A stretch of 27,602 bases of DNA. Origin: Candidatus Elusimicrobium euhamitermitis (GTDB lineage: Bacteria > Elusimicrobiota > Elusimicrobia > Elusimicrobiales > Elusimicrobiaceae). The stretch is taken from positions 1 to 27,602 of the forward strand of contig JAIRUU010000099.1 in assembly GCA_031254225.1 (NCBI GenBank). The letters are read 5' to 3'. Both the position numbers and the translations under genes were made by a program. The notes under the pieces are model-generated. The model had not been told where the DNA came from, searched no databases, and saw nothing but the letters and a program-made list of their open reading frames with translations. Shown one piece after another: positions 22,922 to 27,602 of this stretch; within the stretch, counting starts at the first letter, position 1, and every line of letters begins with the position of its first letter.

Positions 22922-24367
22922 ATGAAACAATTTTTATCTGCGGCGACAAAAGCTTTTGTAACTCTGGGCAAAGCGCTCATGCTGCCCATAGCGGTGCTGC
23001 CCATAGCGGGTATTTTACTGCGCCTGGGCCAGCCGGATTTATTAAATATATCTTTCCTCGCCAAATCAGGCGAAGCGGTGTTTGCCAACCTGCCCGCCAT
23101 ATTCGCGCTCGGCGTGGCTATTGGTTTTGCAAAAGACAATCACGGCGCGGCGCCGCTTTCGGCCTACGTCGGCTACGTGGTGCTTACCGGCGGGCTTAAG
23201 GTTTTAAATCCGGCCGTGGACATGGGCGTTTTTGCCGGCATTATAATGGGCATTACGGCCGGCTTGTTTTACAATAAATATCATGATATAAACCTGCCGT
23301 CGTACCTTGCGTTTTTCGGCGGCAAAAGATTTGTGCCTATAATAACCGGCGTTACTGCGGTTATTATAGCGTTTGCCGCGTCGTTTATCTGGCCTCCGGT
23401 GCAGGACGCTATTAACGCGCTTGGCAAATGGATTTTAAGTTCCAAAATAGTCGGGCTGTTTATTTTCGGTTTTGCAAACAGGCTGTTAATCCCGCTGGGC
23501 CTCCACCACGTTCTTAATAATCTCGTCTGGTTTATTTTCGGTAATTTTGAAGTTGTCCAAAACGGCGTGAGTACGACGTATCAGGGCGATATTGCAAGAT
23601 TTTTCAACGGGGACCCGACGGCCGGCATGTTTATGAGCGGGTTTTTCCCTGTCATGATGTTCGGCCTTCCTGCCGCGTGCGCGGCCATGTGGGCCACGGC
23701 CAAGAGTTATAAAAGGAAAGCCGCGGCCGGCATTTTGTTTTCCATGGCTTTTACAAGTTTTCTGACGGGGATTACGGAGCCGGTTGAGTTCAGTTTTATG
23801 TTCCTGGCTTTCCCGCTTTACGTCATACACGCAATTTTAACAGGCGTTTCAATGGTTGTAACGGAACTGCTTAACGTTAAGCTGGGCTTCACTTTTTCCG
23901 CCGGCGCTTTTGACTATATTTTAAACTGGGGAAGGGCTACGAATCCGGCAAGGCTTTTCATAATAGGGCCCTTGTACGCCGCCGTATATTTTGTGGTTTT
24001 TTATTACGCTATTAAATTGTGGGATTTGAAAACGCCCGGGCGCGAGGACGAGGTCATTGAAGTTGATTTGACAAAACAAGAATCCGCGCAAATCGCGGCG
24101 GATTTAAAAAAAGAAGCGGCCGCCGTCGTCAAACACACGCGCGGGGCCAAATATCTGGCGGCTTTGGGCGGCAAAGAAAATATAAAAGTGGTGGACGCCT
24201 GCGCCACGCGCCTGCGTCTTGAAGTTTTGGACAATTCCAAAATTCAGGACGGCGTTCTGAAAAAACTGGGCGCAAAGGGCATTCTGCGGCCGGGCGAAGG
24301 GCTTGTGCAGGTAATAATCGGGCCGGAGGCTGACGTGATTGCCACCGAAGTCAGGAGGGAAATGTAA
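22922..24367 (+). CDS. nagE: PTS N-acetylglucosamine-type permease, IICB component
   Basis: 481 residues. Residues 1 to about 370 are the membrane IIC domain (KALMLPIAVLPIAGILLRLGQP, GLHHVLNNLVWF, FLTGITEPVEFSFMFLAFPLYVIHAI). The last 80 residues are IIB with phospho-cysteine C427 in VDACATRLRLEV. It lacks a IIA domain, which nagF supplies. It takes up sugar and phosphorylates it, most likely GlcNAc to GlcNAc-6-P given the nag neighbours; a glucose or other glucose-family substrate cannot be excluded. GGAGAGGA precedes the ATG. Its stop overlaps the nagB start by one base (TAATG). Confidence 0.92.
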   Translation: MKQFLSAATKAFVTLGKALMLPIAVLPIAGILLRLGQPDLLNISFLAKSGEAVFANLPAIFALGVAIGFAKDNHGAAPLSAYVGYVVLTGGLKVLNPAVDMGVFAGIIMGITAGLFYNKYHDINLPSYLAFFGGKRFVPIITGVTAVIIAFAASFIWPPVQDAINALGKWILSSKIVGLFIFGFANRLLIPLGLHHVLNNLVWFIFGNFEVVQNGVSTTYQGDIARFFNGDPTAGMFMSGFFPVMMFGLPAACAAMWATAKSYKRKAAAGILFSMAFTSFLTGITEPVEFSFMFLAFPLYVIHAILTGVSMVVTELLNVKLGFTFSAGAFDYILNWGRATNPARLFIIGPLYAAVYFVVFYYAIKLWDLKTPGREDEVIEVDLTKQESAQIAADLKKEAAAVVKHTRGAKYLAALGGKENIKVVDACATRLRLEVLDNSKIQDGVLKKLGAKGILRPGEGLVQVIIGPEADVIATEVRREM

Positions 24368-25161
24368 TGCGTCTTATAGTTCCCCAGGCCAGCGTCGGCA
24401 GATACGCGGCCGCGCTGTTTAAAGAAAGGTTTAATAAAAAGAAAAATCTTGTCCTCGCTCTTCCTACGGGGGAGACGGCGGTTGAAATGTACGCCGGCTT
24501 TGTCCGTATGCATAAAAACGGGTACGTAAGTTTTAAAAATATTAAGTCTTTTAATTTGGACGAATACGTCGGCATAGAAGCCTGCAGCCCGCAGTCGTAT
24601 TGTTATTTTATGCGGCAAAATCTTTTCAATCACGTTGATATGAAAAAAGAAAATATTTTTATACCGAACGGCATGGCGGAAGATATTGAAAAAGAATGTC
24701 TTGATTACGAGCAGAAAATTAAAGACGCGGGCGGCATAGACCTGCTGTTCGGCGGGGTGGGGCAGAACGGGCATTTGGCTTTTAACGAGCCTTATTCCGC
24801 GCTGAGGAGCAGGACGCACAAAGTTTTTCTGACCAAAAATACAATAGACGCAAATTCCCGTTTTTTCACGCCGCCGCAAACACCGCCTGAGACGGCGGTT
24901 ACTATGGGCGTGGGCACCATATTGGACGCGAAAGAAATTGTAATTCTGGCCTCTGGTTTTAAAAAGGCGGAGGCGCTGCGCGCCGCGGTTGAGGGCGCAG
25001 TTTGCGCCAAATGGGTAATTTCCGCTTTACAGATTCACGCCAAAGCGGTAATAGTGGCGGACGCCGCCGCCTGCAGCAACCTTGAGCCGGCGACGTTTGA
25101 ATATTTCAAAAATTTAAAAGACGAATATTCGGAAATAGACAAAATGTGTATTAATCAGTAA
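24367..25161 (+). CDS. nagB: Glucosamine-6-phosphate deaminase
   Basis: A 264-residue enzyme of the normal length. It converts glucosamine-6-P to fructose-6-P and ammonia. Motifs: LALPTGETAVEMY (phosphate loop), FNLDEYVG with the catalytic Asp, and LLFGGVGQNGHLAFNEP with the acid-base Asp/His region replaced by the usual G-x-NGHLAFNEP wording. Its start overlaps the nagE stop by one base, implying coupling. Downstream, 320 bases of repeats and hairpins separate it from nagA. Confidence 0.95.
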   Translation: MRLIVPQASVGRYAAALFKERFNKKKNLVLALPTGETAVEMYAGFVRMHKNGYVSFKNIKSFNLDEYVGIEACSPQSYCYFMRQNLFNHVDMKKENIFIPNGMAEDIEKECLDYEQKIKDAGGIDLLFGGVGQNGHLAFNEPYSALRSRTHKVFLTKNTIDANSRFFTPPQTPPETAVTMGVGTILDAKEIVILASGFKKAEALRAAVEGAVCAKWVISALQIHAKAVIVADAAACSNLEPATFEYFKNLKDEYSEIDKMCINQ

Positions 25162-25247
25162 TCTAATAACAAACCCGCGCCCCCTTTTCCCCCTCCCTGA
25201 TAGAGAGGGGGCAGGGGGAGGGTTCGGCACGCAAAATAATGTCGTAA
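25162..25247. repeat. nagB-nagA gap, first part: G/C-run repeat (copy 2)
   Basis: 25185-25225 is a G/C-run block with the core gagggggcagggggagggttc, the inverse of 130-169 at the left end of the window. The 25162-25247 stretch has no gene. It is followed at once by the 84-base repeat at 25248. Confidence 0.55.
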
Positions 25248-25331
25248 AATTCCCCCTTTTAGGGGGAAACCCCCGAAGGGGAAATGCCTGCCGCGCCGTA
25301 GCGCAGCGTAGGCGGGGGGTAATTGGACGTT
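25248..25331 (+). repeat. 84-base repeat flanking nagA, left copy
   Basis: It begins aattcccccttttaggggg, has a GC-rich middle (tgcctgccgcgccgtagcgc) and ends aattggacgtt. It matches the reverse complement of 26734-26817 at 80 of 84 positions with no gap. Inner hairpins such as ccccctttta-ggggg would form in RNA. Confidence 0.9.
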
Positions 25332-25454
25332 GCTATAAAACCAAGTTTGGTTTTTTACCTTATAGGCCCCTGAAAGGAGGGGCCTTGAATAAATTTACGG
25401 CCCATATTTGTGTTTCAAAACCCTCACCTGTGTCCTCTCCCTCACAGGGAGAGG
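25332..25454 (+). promoter_or_regulatory. Hairpin series upstream of nagA
   Basis: Three symmetric segments follow one another: aaaaccaa-gt-ttggtttt then TT (terminator-like, about 25337-25356); aggcccct-gaaagg-aggggcct (25364-25385); and cctctccct-cac-agggagagg (25434-25454). The last ends 29 bases before the nagA ATG. They could end nagB read-through or regulate nagA. No clear -35/-10 pair is visible. Confidence 0.4.
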
Positions 25455-25482
25455 AAAATAATCTGAGGACGGAGTATTAATA

Positions 25483-26607
25483 ATGCTGATAAAAAACGCA
25501 AAAATAATTTCATCGTCCGGAATTTCGGACGGAAATATCCTTATTGAGAACGGTTTTATAAAAGAAACCGCGCCGGAAATTCCCGCGCCTGCCAAAGCGG
25601 AAATTTTTGACGCGGGCGGCGCGTACGTTGCGCCCGGGTTTATAGATTTGCACATTCACGGCTACGGCGGCAAAGGGACGGAAGACTGCAGCGCGGCCGC
25701 GGTTTTGGAAATGTCCGTTCTTCTTGCCAAACGCGGCGTAACCGGTTTTTGTCCCGCGCTTTATCCCGGCGGCAAAGAGCATATGCTTAAAAATTTAAGC
25801 GCTTTGGCCGCGGCTTTCGGAAAAGAAAAAGGCGCAAAAATTTTAGGCCTGCACCTTGAGGGCCCGTTCATCTCTCCGCTAAAGCCTGGCGTTATGAAGC
25901 CGCAGGATATTCTTCCGGTTGACGTAAAATTAGCGCAGGCTCTTTATGACGCTTCCGCCGGGCATTTGAAAATAATGACCTTTGCGCCGGAAGTCGCGGG
26001 CGCGGACGAACTTATAAAATTCGCGCAAAAAAACAATATTCTGCTTCAGGCGGGCCACACGAACGCGTCGTATGAGGAAATGCTCGCGGCGCGCAAAAAA
26101 GGAGTGAAGCACGTTACTCATATTTTTAACGCGATGTCCTCTTTTAACCACCGCGCGCCGGGCGCCGCCGGAGCCGCGATGATGGAAGATTTTTCAGTTG
26201 AAATTGTGGCGGACGGCGTTCACGTGCACCCGGCCGTAGTGTCATTTTTAGGCCGCGTAAAAACGCCGGAAAAAATAGTTTTGGTAACGGACGCGCTGCG
26301 CCCCACGGCGCAGACCGCGGGCGAAAAACTTGCAAATAACGAGCGCGTTGATTTTAAAGACGGCGTTTTCCGCCGCGCTGCGGACGGCGTTATAGCCGGC
26401 TCCGCGCTGACTATGATTGACGGCGTGAAAAACCTGGTTTCTTTCGGTTTTCCGCTTCAAAACGCGGCGGCGGCAACGGCGCAAAATCCGGCCGCGCTTA
26501 TAGGTTTAAAAAATCACGGCATTAAAAAAGGCGCTGCGGCCGACATTGTTATTTTTGATTCCGCCTTTAACGTCAAGGCAATTTTTATTGACGGAAAACC
26601 GGCGTAA
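25483..26607 (+). CDS. nagA: N-acetylglucosamine-6-phosphate deacetylase
   Basis: A 374-residue amidohydrolase of the usual NagA length. It removes acetate from GlcNAc-6-P to feed NagB. The metal and substrate motifs are in order: GFIDLHIHGYGG (about 52-63), LGLHLEGPFISP with the metal-binding Glu, AGHTNASYEEM and VTHIFNAMSSFNHR with the metal-binding His residues, and LVTDAL with the catalytic Asp. GGACGGAG lies upstream of the ATG. The gene is in the same direction as nagB but 321 bases away, inside a pair of 84-base inverted repeats, so it may be transcribed separately or join the operon by read-through. Confidence 0.95.
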   Translation: MLIKNAKIISSSGISDGNILIENGFIKETAPEIPAPAKAEIFDAGGAYVAPGFIDLHIHGYGGKGTEDCSAAAVLEMSVLLAKRGVTGFCPALYPGGKEHMLKNLSALAAAFGKEKGAKILGLHLEGPFISPLKPGVMKPQDILPVDVKLAQALYDASAGHLKIMTFAPEVAGADELIKFAQKNNILLQAGHTNASYEEMLAARKKGVKHVTHIFNAMSSFNHRAPGAAGAAMMEDFSVEIVADGVHVHPAVVSFLGRVKTPEKIVLVTDALRPTAQTAGEKLANNERVDFKDGVFRRAADGVIAGSALTMIDGVKNLVSFGFPLQNAAAATAQNPAALIGLKNHGIKKGAAADIVIFDSAFNVKAIFIDGKPA

Positions 26608-26629
26608 TATTAAAACCTCATAAATAAAA

Positions 26630-26674
26630 TCTTCCCCTTTTAGGGGAAGTCCCCGAAGGGGGTAGGGGTAAATG
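26630..26674 (+). repeat. Short copy of the AATTCCCCC-type repeat after nagA
   Basis: cttccccttttaggggaag is a perfect hairpin, followed by tccccgaaggggg and aggggtaaatg. It is most like the short copy before gcvPA (17585-17637). The hairpin may help to end the nagA transcript, although no T-run follows. Confidence 0.6.
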
Positions 26675-26733
26675 CACACAAACATGAGCCGTAAAACTTT
26701 TGTTTAAGAGGTAATATCAAAACAACATTTTAT

Positions 26734-26817
26734 AACATCCAATTACCCACCGCCTGCGCTGCGCTACGGCGCGGCAGGCATTTCCCCTTCGGGGGTTTCC
26801 CCCTAACAGGGGGAATT
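26734..26817 (-). repeat. 84-base repeat flanking nagA, right copy (inverted)
   Basis: The reverse complement of this stretch equals 25248-25331 except for four substitutions. Together the two copies bracket a 1.4-kb segment that contains nagA, its leader hairpins and the short repeat at 26630. Confidence 0.9.
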
Positions 26818-26851
26818 AAATTTATTTTTATATTGTCAAAAATAGTTTAAA

Positions 26852-26880
26852 TTGAAGCGCGTTTCAAATTTTGATATCAT
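26852..26880 (+). promoter_or_regulatory. Candidate promoter of tRNA-Phe
   Basis: TTGAAG (26852-26857), a 17-base spacer and TATCAT (26875-26880). Transcription would start 6-7 bases before the mature tRNA. Confidence 0.45.
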
Positions 26881-26892
26881 GTATAAATACCA

Positions 26893-26964
26893 GCCGAGGT
26901 AGCTCAGTGGTAGAGCACTGGTCTGAAAAACCAGGTGTCGTCAGTTCAATCCTGACCCTCGGCA
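26893..26964 (+). tRNA. tRNA-Phe (anticodon GAA)
   Basis: Acceptor GCCGAGG/CCTCGGC, D-arm with AGCTCAGTGGTAGAGC, anticodon stem CTGGT/ACCAG with loop CTGAAAA (anticodon GAA), T-loop TTCAATC, discriminator A. CCA is not encoded and must be added after transcription. Confidence 0.95.
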
Positions 26965-26965
26965 G

Positions 26966-27024
26966 AGTTGTTTTAAAATAAACAGGCCCGCGTAAAACGC
27001 GGGCCTGTTTATTTTAAAACAACT
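26966..27024 (+). terminator. Perfect 27-base hairpin after tRNA-Phe (bidirectional terminator)
   Basis: Arms 26966-26992 and 26998-27024 are exact inverted copies with a taaaa loop. The GC-rich core caggcccgcg / cgcgggcctg is extended by A/T-rich bases that provide the U-tract on either strand. It begins 2 bases after the tRNA. It is longer than an ordinary terminator stem. Confidence 0.85.
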
Positions 27025-27278
27025 ATCCCCGAGATTTTGAGTTTATTTGAATTTTTTTCTGCTGCGCCACACACCGTGTCCGCGCGGTTGCGGCCCCGCG
27101 CTGCCCGCACCAGTGTGCCCCCGTCTTAAAAAATCCAAATTAGGCCAAAGATTTGGGGCCCCAAAAAAATTTTGCAGGAAAGACTCCGCAAAATTTTTAC
27201 GGCATAACATCATAATTGCAGTTTTATTTTTTTCTCGCCGACCGTTAGCTCCGAAAAATTTAGTAGAATGAAATCATT
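27025..27278. other. Gap between tRNA-Phe and tRNA-Gly, structured but non-coding
   Basis: No gene is supported. A GC-rich block (27060-27125) is followed by a symmetric segment: aaaaattttgc (27165-27175) is inverted at 27188-27198 around aggaaagactcc, and ggggcccc lies just before it. TAGAAT (27264-27269) is a possible -10 box for tRNA-Gly. Confidence 0.4.
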
Positions 27279-27349
27279 GCGGGCGTAGTTCAATGGTAGA
27301 ATGAGAGCTTCCCAAGCTTTAGACGTGGGTTCGATTCCCATCGCCCGCT
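27279..27349 (+). tRNA. tRNA-Gly (anticodon CCC)
   Basis: Acceptor GCGGGCG/CGCCCGC, D-arm GTTCAATGGTAGAAT, anticodon stem AGAGC/GCTTT with loop TTCCCAA (anticodon CCC), T-arm GTGGG/CCCAT with loop TTCGATT, discriminator T. CCA is not encoded. Its last 17 bases are part of a 57-base direct repeat that recurs at 27514. Confidence 0.93.
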
Positions 27350-27389
27350 TTTTGAAAAAAAGCGGCGGAGCAACGCAAACTGCTTTGCG
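27333..27389 (+). repeat. 57-base direct repeat, copy 1 (includes the 3' end of tRNA-Gly)
   Basis: It begins in the T-loop of tRNA-Gly with gattcccatcgcccgc, runs through tttttgaaaaaaagcgg, and ends in a cgcaaactgctttgcg palindrome. It is identical to 27514-27570, 181 bases away. Here the palindrome is longer (caacgcaaa-ctgc-tttgcgttg, 27371-27392). Confidence 0.95.
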
Positions 27390-27513
27390 TTGCGTTGGGA
27401 AGCGAAAGACCGGAGCGATGTTTTTGTTTGAGCGTTTGCCGCAGGCAAACCGAAAGGCAAAAACCGCGAGGTCCGGCCCGTAGGAAAATTTCGTCAGAAA
27501 TTTTACCGGAGGG
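27390..27513. other. Spacer between the direct repeats
   Basis: 124 bases with no believable gene. It holds tttgccgcaggcaaa and aaaatttc-gtca-gaaatttt (27485-27504) hairpins and a weak long pairing between accggagcgatgtttttg and caaaaaccgcgaggtccgg. Confidence 0.4.
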
Positions 27514-27570
27514 GATTCCCATCGCCCGCTTTTTGAAAAAAAGCGGCGGAGCAACGCAAACTGCTTTGCG
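27514..27570 (+). repeat. 57-base direct repeat, copy 2
   Basis: An exact copy of 27333-27389, including the tRNA-Gly 3' end but without the rest of the tRNA. Sequence on both sides differs from copy 1. Confidence 0.95.
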
Positions 27571-27591
27571 GCTTTTATATCGGAGGCGTAC

Positions 27592-27602
27592 ATGGCGGCT
27601 GA
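27592..27602 (+). CDS. Start of a further gene, cut by the window edge
   Basis: GGAGG (27582-27586) lies 5 bases before an ATG that opens ATG GCG GCT. Only three codons are visible, so nothing can be said about the product. The good ribosome-binding site is the only reason for calling it. Confidence 0.4.

Noticed and set aside
25162..26817. CRISPR array in the repeat-rich region near nagA
   Set aside because: Repeats are few, in both orientations and irregularly spaced, with no unique-length spacers and no cas genes.
27210..27593. Minus-strand reading frames across tRNA-Gly (with GNRTHV and MGIEPTSKAWE wording)
   Set aside because: These peptides are the well-known false ORFs produced antisense to tRNA-Gly and its flank; the repeat duplicates the same sequence.

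Overview
The window looks like a chromosomal stretch of a diderm bacterium with a moderate-to-high GC genome. The best guess is a member of the Elusimicrobiota (Elusimicrobium-like, possibly gut-associated). This is an inference from three things: isolated single-gene type IV prepilins with near-identical GFTLIELL N-termini, the overall gene style, and a PTS/GlcNAc-degrading fermentative lifestyle. No rRNA or other phylogenetic marker settles it. Outer-membrane-type lipoprotein and signal-peptide genes agree with a diderm envelope.

Layout. 1-2530: a GT4 glycosyltransferase (minus), divergent from rdgB (plus), which converges on trmL (minus). 2531-5200: glgP, an alpha-glucan phosphorylase (minus), with palindromic elements on both sides. 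5358-6053: a prepilin and tRNA-Val(GAC). 6054-7800: an AT-rich islet carrying one Fic-family protein and perhaps a decayed reading frame. 7850-9600: two small secreted proteins of related design, and a lipoprotein with a TbpB-like C-terminal barrel motif. 9616-12026: purB and a short, archaeal-type purA, overlapping by 4 bases. 12242-12748: a second prepilin. 12864-14549: the classical rpsF-ssb-rpsR-rplI ribosomal operon with a structured leader. 14835-15835: an overlapping pair of membrane/secreted proteins of unknown function. 15986-20390: glycine cleavage genes gcvT, gcvH, gcvPA and gcvPB. 20397-26607: a GlcNAc uptake and catabolism set, nagF (IIA-HPr-EI fusion), nagE (IICB), nagB and nagA. 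26893-27602: tRNA-Phe(GAA), tRNA-Gly(CCC), repeats and the first codons of a further gene.

Functionally, the right half is a compact catabolic block. NagF passes phosphate from PEP to NagE, GlcNAc enters as GlcNAc-6-P, NagA deacetylates it, and NagB deaminates and isomerises it to fructose-6-P plus ammonia. gcvPA, gcvPB, nagF, nagE and nagB are so tightly packed that they probably share one transcript, which puts glycine decarboxylation and amino-sugar use under common control. nagA is set apart and is bracketed by a pair of 84-base inverted repeats matching at 80 of 84 positions.

The most unusual content is non-coding. There are several unrelated long palindromic elements (2429-2530, 5098-5196, 17074-17152), a dispersed G/C-run repeat family, a 57-base direct repeat that includes the 3' end of tRNA-Gly, and several genes whose -10 box sits almost on the start codon. 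I see no CRISPR array, transposase, integrase or prophage. All family assignments rest on motifs read by eye; no search was run.
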